From NCBI RefSeq assembly GCF_964204645.1, contig NC_134025.1, positions 24,644,001-24,708,000 on the forward strand: a DNA stretch of 64,000 bases, read 5' to 3'. Below, one piece after another: positions 24,849-36,900 of this stretch (its first letter is position 1; each line of letters opens with the position of its first letter). The stretch comes from Tubulanus polymorphus. Taxonomy: Eukaryota; Nemertea; Palaeonemertea; Tubulaniformes; Tubulanidae. The notes below the pieces were generated by a model. It had not been told where the DNA came from. It worked only from the letters and a program-made list of their open reading frames with translations, and made no database searches. The translations under genes and the position numbers were made by a program.

Positions 24849-26370
24849 ATGGCTTCCGTGTTCCGAATTTTGCGAAGAAGCCACAAAAAATGTTTGCCCT
24901 TGGCTTCCTTGTTGGCTAGAAACGGGTATTTGGCAACTCCTCTCCGTCAGGCATCTTGTAAGTGTGTTGTCCATTTTATCAATGTCGATCAACATTCGTA
25001 ATTCTGCGCAACTGTTGTTAATACTGTTGCTGATAAGCTTTCAACCTAAATTCAATTCAAATTCATGATTATTGTTTTATCGTACAGTTCGGCAAGCACT
25101 GGATCGAATATAACTGTTGATTGTGTTTTGTTTTATCTCAATTGTTTTATCTTTATTGTGCTCAGTTCTGAATGACCTGGTATAGGCTAAGAAGAGACCT
25201 GGTATAGGCTAAGAAGAGAGCATGGGTTTATCCTCTCTCTGCTCTATGTTTATTCTAATTCTGTGTCGTAGCTAGGTTTGTTATTTTTCGCCGAGACTCC
25301 TTGGCCCAAGTTGTGTTAATCTGACTTATTGATTACATTTAAGATTGGAATCAGGATTGGCGAGCCACGCCTGGTGAACCAAAGACACCTGAAGAAAAAT
25401 CTGCCGCAGCGAAAAAGTATGGAATGCTGCCCGAAGATTATGAACCATATCCTGATGACGGAACTGGGTTTGGTGATTACCCAAAGCTACCATATGTTGG
25501 TGGTGATATCCGTTCGCCCAACGATGATTGGGATATGCCAGAAATGAAACGAAACTTCATGGAGCCGGTATGTCGTATTCATACATTAAGAAATAAATTG
25601 ATAATATTTCTTCAGAAACTCCCATCCAGTCGTCCTTTATCTTTTATAGGCTCAAATGATTCTATTAAACTATTAATTTTTCGTTTTTCAGCTTAATCTT
25701 CATCAGGATATCATCGGAGAAGATCGTTGGAACCCTAATCATGATCAGATGTACAAATATTCTTTGTAAGTTCCCTTCACTTGTGGATGGTGTATTGCTA
25801 GGGCTGATCTTGGAGGTGGTTTCTGTGTTGCTCTGCCTCTTCAAAAATCATCCTTTTAGAGAAAACTGCAAATTGGACACTTGCCTTCTCGAAAATTGCA
25901 TCTTAGATGATCCTAAAATATTTAACACCTAATGGTGGAACCCTGTTCTTGACCTTTGGTGTGGCTGCAAGGAATGCCCTTCATTTTCTTTTGACTTCTT
26001 CTTCCAATTTTCCCAGATCTGCCCCTGGTATTAACTTATGAAATATTTGGATGACAAATTCTTGTCTATTGGTTGCAAAATGTAATTATTTATTTTACAG
26101 AAATGTAATGATGTCATTCTTCGTCATTTTGATTGCGACCTCTGCCGGCCTGTATTATCTTGGTGACCTATATCCTACCTACTTTCCCGGTGTAAGTTTT
26201 GAACAATGTTGGAATATAAATCATCAAAATTAAAACTTAGATTTTTTAAATATCTAACCCATTGCCCTGATGTATTTTCATTTCAGATGCCAAAACAATA
26301 CCCGTATGAATATGAATGGAATCCTAAAGCAAAACCAACGACTCATTATACCTTTGAACCTTTAGATTGA
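24849..26370 (+). CDS. NDUFB8: NADH dehydrogenase [ubiquinone] 1 beta subcomplex subunit 8 (complex I accessory subunit)
   Basis: Exons 24849-24957, 25344-25567, 25692-25765, 26101-26191 and 26287-26370 join in frame to 193 codons plus stop. The N-terminus (MASVFRILRRSHKKCLPLAS) is basic and non-acidic, as expected for a mitochondrial presequence. The conserved family block follows: TPEEKSAAAKKYGMLPEDYE, PYPDDGTGFGDYPKLP, then one transmembrane segment (about residues 140-158, MMSFFVILIATSAGLYYLG) and YPTYFPGMPKQYPYE near the C-terminus. NDUFB8 is a supernumerary subunit of the membrane arm of respiratory complex I in the inner membrane. I chose the ATG at 24849 because it starts the presequence; the frame is open further upstream, but that part resembles nothing in the family. 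The gene lies between RPL24 and STRAP, all on the plus strand. Confidence 0.96.
25174..25217 (+). repeat. Perfect 22-bp tandem duplication in NDUFB8 intron 1
   Basis: Two identical 22-bp units, each beginning GACCTGGTATAGG, lie back to back (25174-25195 and 25196-25217). This is a simple recent duplication inside the first intron with no sign of function. Confidence 0.9.
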
Positions 26371-26476
26371 ATTATTTCAAGTTTACAATAGAGTTGTTTT
26401 TAGTTCACTATCAGAAATTTTGGTAAATTATAACTGTGTCCATGTAGGAAGTTAGTGTGTGCTTCATTTTGATGTA

Positions 26477-26482
26477 AATAAA
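26477..26482 (+). terminator. Poly(A) signal of NDUFB8
   Basis: AATAAA lies about 107 bp after the NDUFB8 stop codon and about 190 bp before the STRAP start codon. Confidence 0.75.
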
Positions 26483-26672
26483 TGTTATAAATTCGGAAAC
26501 AAATTACTTATTGATGTTTTACTGATATTTTCTCTGGTATCCAAGCGCATTTGTAATCGATTTGGAAAAACTTGTCACTGTAATGTCAAAGGTGTAGTTA
26601 TTTTACATATCAACATAACCGAATTGAATTGAATTGCTTGATATGCAAGCACTTCGTCTACTCGAGAAGAAA

Positions 26673-29393
26673 ATGGCTTCCATTCGTCAAACTCCGCTCA
26701 CTTGCAGTGGTCATACCCGTCCTGTCGTACAGTTAGCCTTCAGTGACGTTACGCCAAATGGTTACTTTCTGATAAGCGCATGTAAAGGTACGTAAATAGA
26801 TATTCGCAGTAGTATTCAGAGGTAAGCATTGGTCATAAATGGCCTTCAAAGTATTTTTTTGTTCTCATTTTCGTCACTAGGTGTCACTACTATCATCAGA
26901 GCTGTCAAACTTCGAGCTTTAGGGACAGGGTTAATCATAGTTAGTTACTTAATGGTTGGTGGTAACCTTTTACAATCAGTTGGGTGTGTGAAAAACTAAT
27001 CCACCTACTGATCAGAGTTACTAGTAAGTTGATTATCATAGATAGTAAGTTAGTCCGAAAATAGTAAACATCGAATTGTCTTGAGAGCGGACAGTCACTG
27101 ACACTACTGTCATATGGAGATAGACAGCACTATGAAATGTGTAAGACCAAAGTTCGATTATTACGGTAGCTCCAACGAACTAGTGGATTTAGAGAAAATA
27201 GAGCAGTATTCAAACTGGGCATTCAAATTGCTAGCGCAGCATTTCCCCGATATAGTCCACCAAGGTTCCCTGATATTCACAGAATGTTTTAAATGCATAT
27301 AGTACACTCAACCTTACCCTTACTCTTGCCCTTAACCGAACCCTCACCCTCTTCTCACCCTCCCCCACTTCTCACCCTCCCCCTCTTCTCACCCACCACT
27401 CCATTTATAATGATATCTGTACTGTTGTATATTTTGTTGTAAATCTAGCTGGTGTAGTTTGTTATTAAAACTTATACATATTTTATAATTCAAATTCTTC
27501 AATAGTATATCAGTTCAGATACAGTATCCCTGTAGATATAGATGAGGTGGAGAGTAGTTGATATATAATGACCACAATGAATCAGTCACATTCTTTATTA
27601 TATAGATGGGAAACCGATGCTCAGGCAAGGAGACACTGGAGATTGGCTTGGTACATTCGAAGGTCATAAAGGAGCTGTGTGGAGTGCAACATTAAACCGA
27701 GATGCAACCAAAGCTGCTACTGGAGCTGCTGACTTTTCTGCGTAAGAATCTCAAATAAGTTTAAAAAACAATGTTGATATTTTGTTGACTCAGCATTATT
27801 CTAGTTGACATTATAACGCTGGTAATTTGTTCTAATTGGCTCATTCTCATTGCACGTGTGCACTGAAGTGGTGCAGAAATTTGAGCATCGAGTTAAGTGC
27901 AGATAATTCACGATTCGAATCTTAGCCAGCATTTGCAAGCACAGCGTCTTTCCATTAGCCTACCGTGGCTCATTGCAATCTGCTGAATGTACATGTATAG
28001 CATCAAACCTAATCCTAAACCCTCAGTCTTCTCACCCTTATCCTAACCCTCTAGATCCTAACCCTAATTTGTCATATTGCCTTTACTAAAATGATGCTAG
28101 TGGGCATGATATCCATTTCCTGAAAAAAAATTCAAAGCATACAGGAATGACAAATTGTTTACTTATTTGATGCAAAGGATGATATCAACCATATATTATT
28201 TAGGTGTTACTGCCAATTTTGAATGAATAGAAATCAGTACCGGTAATTGTTATTTACATGGGAATATAGCAAGATAATAACATGCTGTGTTCTTGTTTGC
28301 ATAGAAAACTGTGGGATGCTCTCAAGGGTGATGAACTGCACACTTTCAATCATAAGCACATTGTCAAGTCTGTGGACTTTTCGCCGGATGGAAGCCAGCT
28401 CCTGACTGGAAGCAACGAAAAATTACTTCGGATATTTGATCTCGAAAAACCCGATTCTGGTTGGTAATTTACGCTGAATCTCAAAAACTAAAACTCTTAA
28501 TATTATACCATGGGAAATAATTGATTTAATACAGTCCTCATTTCCTGTTAGTCATTTGTGTCAACTGAAATGGAAATCCTTATTTCATATTTTTTTCGAT
28601 TTGTGAATTTAAGCTCCTAAGGAATTCAGTGGGCATACGTCACACATCCGACAGGTTTTGTACACAAAAGACGGACAAAAAATCATAAGCGCATCAGATG
28701 ATAAAACCATAAGAGTTTGGGATATCCACAATCAGGAGGAAGTGCGTAAAATTGAGTTGGCCGACAACCCGAGCAGTTTAGAGCTCTCAAACGATGGATC
28801 GATTTTGGTCTCAACTGCCGGAAATAAAGTCTGTTTCTTCGATATTGACAAGTGAGTACTCTAATGAAAAGAATTGGAATCAATTGTTTGAAATGTAGGA
28901 TTATAATTATTTTGTGTAATTTTTCAGATTAGAAAAAATCAAGCAATGCGAGGTACCAACTCAGGTGAACTCGGCATCATTAAATCCTAGTAAAACACTA
29001 TTTGTTTGCGGAGGAGACGACTTTAAAATGTACAAGATGGATTACAACAGCGGGCTTGAATTAGGTAAGTTTTGATTTTTCAAACCCGCTGGTTAATTGC
29101 CTACATAATTGTATTAGAAATAGACTTAGTGAGATAGTAGTTCTTACCTATAACAATGATCTCTGGATCTTCTCATTGTGTTTGTGCGAATTTCAGAATC
29201 TTTCAAAGGGCATTTCGGACCGGTGCACTGCGTTCGTTTTTCACCCGACGGTGAGCTGTACGCCAGCGGTAGCGAGGACGGAACGTTACGACTATGGCAG
29301 ACGGAGGTCGGTAAAACCTATGGACTGTGGAAATGCGTCCAACCGGATGAAATTGTTTCAAACAACGATAGCTCCCACAATCCGGAAACTTAA
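26673..29393 (+). CDS. STRAP: Serine-threonine kinase receptor-associated protein, WD40 (STRAP/Unrip)
   Basis: Exons 26673-26787, 27606-27741, 28305-28459, 28614-28851, 28928-29064 and 29197-29393 join in frame to 325 codons plus stop (human protein about 350 aa). It is almost wholly a seven-bladed WD40 propeller: blades carry [71 protein letters not shown] with DDKTIRVWD, and [20 protein letters not shown] with DGTLRLWQ. The end, [10 protein letters not shown], is a STRAP signature. In vertebrates STRAP joins TGF-beta receptor/SMAD7 signalling and, as Unrip, the SMN complex in snRNP assembly and cap-independent translation; this is inferred by orthology. The start context is almost identical to that of the upstream NDUFB8 (see findings). 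The C-terminal tail after the last blade is short. Confidence 0.97.
27309..27396 (+). repeat. C-rich degenerate simple repeat in STRAP intron 1
   Basis: A run of related words built on CCCTCACC, CTTACCC and CTTCTCACCC continues for nearly 90 bp. It is strongly strand-asymmetric (C and T on the plus strand). It resembles decayed telomere-type (CCCTAA) or CCCTCACC repeats. Confidence 0.6.
28008..28067 (+). repeat. Telomere-like degenerate repeat in STRAP intron 2
   Basis: Several CCTAA and CCTAACCCT words occur, for example CCTAACCCT at 28042-28050 and CCTAACCCTAA at 28057-28067. It matches an imperfect CCCTAA array on the plus strand and is similar in flavour to the C-rich repeat in intron 1. 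Confidence 0.6.
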
Positions 29394-29976
29394 ACTTTAT
29401 TCAATTCCGTTCATCGAAAACATTTTAAGTTCAAGCAGGAATTAGGCTTACAAGCATTCAGTTCCTTTCGTGAAATAATGAATCGAAATTGTTTGCTTAC
29501 ACTACAGACTCGTTTGATTTGTGTATGACAGAAGGAAGAATATTGTATCTGCGATATTTTACGCCCAATGGTGCTATTATACAGTTGTCGGAAACTGTTC
29601 AGATATGTGAAAAATATGATGAATTCCATCAAAACTATGAATACAATGTATGATTTCAATATATTTGGTCGCATCTATGTGTAGAATGTGTGCTGAAAAT
29701 GCAGCATTACTGATGGTCAAATACACAGGATTTGTGTATTTGAATGAATGTTTAGTTGTAAAATGTCCTCAGCTTTCTTTGTGCCTTATATTCTGCCCTG
29801 TAACTCGTATAAAATGATATTTGAGTAAATTTTGTCTGGACATCGATGACCGAACAAAAAAAAAACACTTGCGTTTTAAGTTCAAATTTTTCAATGGACA
29901 AATTTATTTTGTTGACTCTAGTCTATTGCTGAACACGTGTGTACTGTACATTGTACTTTCAAAAGATCAAATATGA

Positions 29977-29982
29977 AATAAA
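29977..29982 (+). terminator. Candidate poly(A) signal of STRAP
   Basis: AATAAA occurs about 584 bp after the STRAP stop codon. No AATAAA was noticed closer to the stop, so this is the most likely signal, giving a 3' UTR of about 0.6 kb. Confidence 0.5.
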
Positions 29983-30042
29983 GATGAAGGTGAGAAAAAT
30001 CATGTTTTTCATTTCTTGTTTTGAGAGCTGCTCTGTTCACAG

Positions 30043-30339
30043 TTCACCAAAGCCCTCCGGCATTTTGATGTTGCCGCCAACTGCGAAATCGCTCAAACAA
30101 GTTCGCTACATTTTACCATCCAAGAAGACGCAATTTGTGAGAGGAATCCACTTGTAACCTCTGCTTATCGTTCAAAAAACGTATCCGTCAAAATAAAGCC
30201 GCTGTTCAGAATTCTATGCATGTTGCTAAAAATTTCGGGAAAAGATGATTGGGTAGAAGATATGGATCCAGGTCACTGCATCGAAATTGTTCTACTTTCA
30301 GTTTCCATCAAAAATACGTTTCAGTCACCGACCAGATGA
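30043..30339 (+). other. Unassigned open stretch after STRAP, possibly an exon
   Basis: After a splice-acceptor-like CTCTGTTCACAG, the plus strand stays open for about 98 codons to a TGA near 30339, beginning FTKALRHFDVAANCEIAQ. A second frame over the first 115 bp is also open (PKPSGILMLPPTAKSLKQ). Just upstream is ATGAAG followed by GTGAGA (about 29982-29990), which would allow a 50-60-bp intron. I recognise no family in either frame and an accidental open frame is likely. Confidence 0.15.
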
Positions 30340-33300
30340 AGCTTTTCTATATATAGGGGCCCAGCCCACAGAACTTCCATCCATCGGGGTATGTAATTAC
30401 ATATACTCGCGTGATTGATAAACACCAATAGGAGCAAACATTTTACCTATTCAAAGATCGTGTCGTTGGAGCGCTTTATGATTGGTAAACACCAGTACTC
30501 GAGCCGATCAAATGTTGACTGGCAATAACTTCTCGTGTTGCTGGCGTTTTAATTAATTCTATAGATTTGATATCGATACATGTCATCTGGAACGTTCTAA
30601 TTTAAAGTACACCGTAGTTCAACTGATCATCATGATAATTCCAGATACCTTGTACTGACAGGTATATTGGATTCGAGACGTTTTGACTGTCGACCTGAAT
30701 GACGATGTCAAATATGATTATTACTTACATATCATCATTGTTCGGTAATCCTTTAGTTCATTAGCTGCTTCATTTATTATAGAATTCGGATTCATCGATG
30801 GAAAATAGCCAAGCGTGTCTACCAACGTTTCTTAACAATAATCTCTCGAGGCTAAAACTATTATAATGCTATAATCAATGTTTGGGAATCGGATTTGCAG
30901 TGTCCTTTCAATGACGTTAGAATATGATATTGTACCGAGTTAGCCACTTATTTCACATGTTAAAAAGGCTCAAACTTTTTGCGGATAAGTGGTAACCGAT
31001 AAATGCCGAATTGCATGTTATGTCCATCTTCACATCAACAAGATTCTTTAATGAGACCCATCGTCAAAGCGAAATAAATGATAACATCTTATGAAATAAT
31101 GACAAACGGCCGCCGAAAGTGAATACCTCACGTGAATCACAGTTTATTCAATATTATATGAGTTTTCATAATGACGATTAACACAATTTTAACGATCAAA
31201 CAACAATTTCATTGACAAATAAACACAACGATAATATCCATCAATCAATAATATATATATATCACTATCACCGTATTTCACCATCATGAATCTGTGATAC
31301 AGTTAAACAAATGGCCTATTTACAAATGTGGACTGTTTCACTTAATTATGGAAAGAATGATTTTCAAATCGTTTTTATTGAAAAATAGAAGCTTTGAGAG
31401 TTTTATCGATGGAGTTTGTTTAGCAATTCGATTGGGTTTAAAAAGTTGTAGAAACTATATGGGTGCTGCAATAGTCCTAGAACGTAGAGCAAATGGTAAC
31501 CAAATTAACAATTTGTCAGAACATGGACGCATAAACGAGTTTATACATCCATGGTCAGAAGCTATGACACGATAGAAGTCTATGTACATTGTCTCAAAGA
31601 TAACGTTTTTTTAAAGATATTTCCGGATTTAGCTTTCCTATAGCTGCATGTTCGCTTATTTCCTGGAGCATGTTACACAACCCGATATATTCTCCGTCGA
31701 ATCTGACTCGCCAGCAAAAACACACCACCGACCAGTAAATTTCGCTGTGCGGGAAGACTGCAAATAATGTTTGACGTAAAACCCCTCGAAACCATTCGAT
31801 ATTGGACACAATATCGGTTGTACTAAATAATAAAAAAAAAACGGGTCTCGGGTTGCCTAAGTGGAGACCCATGTTCACAATGTGAACACAGGTCATGTCT
31901 TTTGCTCTTGTCAATATTTCAACAATCATAATATGTATTGAACGATAACAACATAAACTTTTTTTAGACCTCTAAAAACGAACACGTATTTCATAGGAAT
32001 TCTTTTCGTGCGGATATTTGCCTTTATCGAATGGATGGATGAAAAGGGCTGGGAATGCATGTTAAGAAAAACTAATCAAACCGACAACTGTGTGTTGTCA
32101 AAGGCGTTTTAAAAAACCTTCGGATTTATACCCGAATCTGCCACCAATCAGTCATTACAACGAGACGAATAGCACTTTATAGGTTAACTAGTTTATTTGA
32201 CGCACGAGCTTTCGCTCTTAAGTAACTTCATCATTCATTCACCTCATGCAATTACTATACACAAGTAGCGAAAGCGCGTGCGTCAAATAAACTAGTCAAC
32301 CTATAGGTGCTATTGTTGTATTGTTGTACTTATGCTACACCAGTTTAGCACGGCTCCTCGACGGATTTTGATTAAATAGGCCTAATTTTATTTTTTTTCA
32401 TCCTATAGATGATTTGAATAATTTCAATGTACAATAACTAATGCTCGCAAAAGAGTTAGACCATCATCATTTCCTGTGAATTGTAGCTACCATTTATTGT
32501 CATGGGTGAGCTACAACACCCGAAAATAATCATGAAAATATCTTTTAATTCAATTCCGATAAGATCCAATTTCGATAGAAGTTAGTCAAGGCAGAATTCG
32601 ACACAACGATGGACAGTTAACAGAGAAACAAACAACACTTGAACTGATACCGTACTGAAAAAGTGGTCACGACCATTTATAGAGATTCCACGTCATTCCG
32701 TTCCTGTTTTATAAATGTTAGGCAACAGGATATTAAGAGAAATATGAACAATTTCAAAAGTTCACATTCCAAAGGTACGATAGGCAAAGAAAACATCTGG
32801 ATTGTGAAGTTTCGAAAGTGGCAAATCCGATTGAGCTATGGAAAAAATTGAATATTTCTGGAAATGGAAATTTAGCCATAAATCGTGCATCTATTCATTG
32901 AAGTGCTATAAGATCAAGGTTCAGATGAATAGGTCTTCGACATTATATTACTCAGATTTGCCAATTAATTTTCATGCATGTATAGTGTCAGTTGACAAGC
33001 TCATTCCAATGAATGAATCCATACTACCGGAACACTTGTCACTGCTTGGTAATCTTACATCCATGTAGTTATTGTTGTATCGGTTGCAGCGCGTTGATTG
33101 CTGGGCGTGTTCGAATCGTTACACGACACTGTTCTAATGCTGCAAACATGTATATACAAATTCCACATATCAGATGTGCAACCTCTTAGAATTCGACATG
33201 AATTTCACATTTGATAACGTGTACCGTCTCACATTAGGCCTAGATTATAGGTACACGTATAGAGACCTCAGCAAATGTATAGAAAGCATTATCGACAGTC

Positions 33301-33916
33301 CAAAAATATCAATCTTCAGCATTTTCATCATGTTTTGGATTGTTCTTCCTTTAAAAGTGCGAACGATTTTAAGATCAATACGATCATTAATTTCTTCAAC
33401 TTCGCAGAATTTGAACAGTATATATTTACACTTCAGGTCTTAATATAGGTGTCGGATTATTTCAAAATGATCCAAAGATCACCTCAAGATAAACTCCCGT
33501 CTCACTGATTGTACAGGTGATGCAATTTGACCCATTCCAATTCACTGGTGAAGATGGCTAATATGCAGAACAATTTGATCAGACGAATTAATTTGAACAG
33601 TCAAGGGTTGTAATATAATCATTGAGATGAATGCCAGCTGATTCAATATATGCGATCAGGCGAAATCTCAGAAATTTACAGCCATTATCATCAATGGGGA
33701 GTTTATCCTCGTAATCGTTAGGCACACATACAATAACTCGAATTTGCAAATGCCGTCGCCAAGTTTAAGAGAATGATAACAGGATTATGTATGTATTTAT
33801 CATATTTACAGTAAGATGTAATTGTCCAAATGACGAATGCCCAACAACTCCAGAGGACAGTACACCATCTTCTGATTTTGGCAATAATTTCAATTGACAG
33901 GTATAGAGCGGCATAG
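30340..33916. other. Intergenic region between STRAP and the GPCR gene (convergent)
   Basis: The 3' ends of STRAP (plus) and of the receptor (minus) face each other here. No exon is recognisable; open frames are short and lack family similarity. One clear inverted repeat at 32171-32311 is listed separately. A 3' UTR for the receptor would extend leftward from 33917, with no certain poly(A) signal found. Confidence 0.5.
32171..32311. repeat. Inverted repeat pair, about 45-bp arms, possibly Penelope-like element remnant
   Basis: The arms 32171-32216 and 32267-32311 are near-perfect reverse complements separated by 50 bp. Reading outward, both contain GCGAAAGC, then CGTGCGTCAAATAAACTAGT and a CCTATA stretch. 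Between them, on the minus strand, is TGATGAAGTTACTTAAGAG. The combination of TGATGA and a GAAA-containing hairpin resembles the hammerhead-type termini of Penelope-like elements, but the full catalytic core is not evident. Confidence 0.6.
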
Positions 33917-36900
33917 CTACACGACGCTACTAGATTTTTCGGTGTCGGACTTTTTCAAAAGTCTCACGTACATTTCGTTTTGGTGATTGGCCCAATCGCC
34001 GTTGGCTTTCGGTGAAGAATTCGCGCGAAGCGGGATCGAGTTAGTGGAAAGTTCCGTATGGAGCACGGTCGAGTTGCCGATCCGAGTTGATGACGTGCGC
34101 GAATCGAGCGAGTAGGGAGAAGCCGAACCGGGCCTGAAACGCCTCAGCTGTCGACAGATATTGTCTGTGAATGCCAAGTAAATCCACGGATTTGTACAGC
34201 TATTGAGGCTTGCCAATAACACCAGGATTGTCATCGTGTTGCCTAGAAATAACGACGAGAGATGATTAAAGTTAATTGTGTGATAGAAATTTGATATCTG
34301 AGAATACCGAACATTTATTATAACATCGACCATTAAAATTCTGAATGTATTAATTTATTAAGTACGTCTATTATACTTAAAGAATCTACTTTGTTTTGCG
34401 AGACATAATTGAGCGCAGCTGCATGGATTTTTTCAACGAATGCGGCGAATAAAGGAGAAGGCTGCAAGGTCGATACAACGGAGAATCTGCTGCAAGGATG
34501 GACTAATCTTTTCATTTCTTACAACGATGTAAAAAACGTTAGCATTAAAGTGGGGTACTATCTTGGGCGCATGCTTTAGACCATTTTGTCTTATCAATGG
34601 GTATTAATCAAAATGGCCGCAGTCAGGGCGAACTTCGGGTATCGTATGGTGGCTGATAAGGGCCATAGCGTAAAATTCCTGGTATGTAAATGAGGGCGCC
34701 AGAACGCCAGAACGCCAAAACGAAAAAAAACGTCCAATTTTCTCTAAAAGTTCGTTTTGGCGCGCCAAAACAAAGAAAATTCCGTTTTGGCGCCCCCGCC
34801 AAAACGAACTTTCATTTTGGCGCCCCCGCCAAAACGAACTTTCGTTTTGGCGCCCCCGCCAAAACAACGAAAAACGTCGAAATTTCTCTAAAAGTTCGTT
34901 TTGGCGCGCCAAAACGGAGAATATTCCGTTTTGGCGCCCCCGCCAAAACGAACTTTCATTTTGGCGCCCCCGCCAAACCGAACTTTCGTTTTGGCACCCC
35001 CGCCAAAACAACGAAAAACGTCGAAATTTCTCTGAAAGTTCGTTTTGGCGCGCCAAAACAAAGAAAAGTTCGTTTTGGCGCGGTTATTTCCGTTTTGGCG
35101 CCCACGCCAAAACAAGCATTCAACCACAGTAAAATTATTTTTCAAATTGGCGCGTTGATCTTGTGTGTAATTTGCATAAATTTGCATAAATGAAAATATT
35201 TTACGTATATATAGAATTATTTTACGTGGTTTAAAGTTCGTATTGGCGGGGGCGCCAAAACGAAAGTTCGTTTTGGCGGGGGCGCCAAAACGGAATATTC
35301 GTTGTTTTGGCGCGCCAAAACGAACTTTCAGAGAAAATTGGACGTTTTTCGTTGTTTTGGCGGGGGCGCCAAAACGAAAGTTCGTTTTGGCGGGGGCGCT
35401 AAAATGAAAGTTCGTTTTGGCGGGGGCGCCAAAACGGAATATTCTCCGTTTTGGCGCGCCAAAACGAACTTTTAGAGAAATTTCGACGTTTTTCGTTGTT
35501 TTGGCGGGGGCGCCAAAATGAAAGTTCGTTTTGGCGGGGGCGCCAAAACGGAATTTTCTTTGTTTTGGCGCGCCAAAACGAACTTTTAGAGAAAATTGGA
35601 CGTTATTCGTTGTTTTGGTGGGGGCGCCAAAACGAAAGTTCGTTTTGGCGGGGGCGCCAAAATGAAAGTTCGTTTTGGCGGGGGCGCCAAAACGGAATTT
35701 TCTTTGTTTTGGCGCGCCAAAACGAACTTTTAGAGAAAATTGGACGTTTTTTTTCGTTTTGGCGTTCTGGCGTTCTGGCGCCCTCATTTACATACCAGGA
35801 ATTTTACGCTATGGCCCTTATCAGCCACCATAGTATCGGGATTAGTCGACTATTTGCGAACTGAGTGAAACCGAACGTCGGTTAGTCGGAATTGTGGTCC
35901 GGAAATAGTCGACGACAGGATTGGGCACTCTGACCTTATTCCAAGATGGCCGACACTGTGAAATGCATTAAGACCGAACTATAGTGCGTTGACATATTAG
36001 TTCCGACCACTAGTTGACAAATTAAGAAAACGCAAGTTCGCCTAGCTAGTGGGCCTGATCAGAAGATATCAGCGTTGATAACTTCATAAGTTGGTTAATT
36101 GTAACAAACTGAAGACGATACAAAGACAATATGAGTACAAGAAATATTGACGTATTGTTATTCCATTATTTGAAATTAGCTGAAAATCTATCAAAAGAAA
36201 GGTCAAGATCAATAAGCCAATCAGTAAGCTCAGATATGTCGGTCATGAGTAGCCAGCAGTTGAACGGTACGATAAGCAAAAAGGCGAAAAGCGCAGGAAA
36301 AAATTGAAACACAGATTAAGAGATGAAGTGCGTTGGTTAGGTCAAAAAGTAACATTCATGAAAAAAAGTTATTCATATCGTCATTTCAATACGACTTGCT
36401 CCGAAAATGATATAGACTTTTAATGGATGAACCTACGTTCAAACTATGTTGCATCATCAAATGGTACTATTGATGTTCGAAATTGTTTCCTATCAATCGT
36501 TGTTCTGTTTTGATTTGTCCATTTGCTAAACGCCAGGTAAAGAACAATTTTATGCTAAAAAGTGCCTGAACGAATTTCTTCGCAGTTACCGAATGTCTTT
36601 TCAGTAGGCATATATACCTTGTCATCGAATCAAAACGAATTTTTCTAAGAAATATAAAAATCGGGTTTGCTGTTGCAAAGTAAGTCGCATTGAAATGCCG
36701 GTGGAAATGAGTTGGGTTAGTTAGTTGCAGGGAGGGAAACACTGAATTAATTTACGAAAGATCACGAATACAGGCTCTTGTGTAGAGAAGGGGAGCTGTC
36801 AGATGCAGTAGAGAAAGATAACGCTTAAGCATGCGTTTGGCAATTAAATGTTCGCTCAAGCCACAGGAGGATGTCAAACGGCATTATTCGCAACTGGATA

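Noticed and set aside
27114-27302. Open frame beginning MEIDSTMKC in STRAP intron 1
   Set aside because: It lies between two firmly placed STRAP exons and runs into simple repeat; there is no family match.
34690-35790. Regularly spaced repeats resembling a CRISPR array
   Set aside because: The window is animal DNA, the units are contiguous without unique spacers, and they are inverted about a centre.
34690-35864. Long open frames on both strands encoding RFGAPAKTNF-type repeats (up to about 300 codons), looking like a repeat or neuropeptide-precursor protein
   Set aside because: They arise on both strands because the sequence is a large inverted repeat of about 30-bp palindromic units. There is no signal peptide or stable cleavage-site pattern, and the arms are transposon ends.
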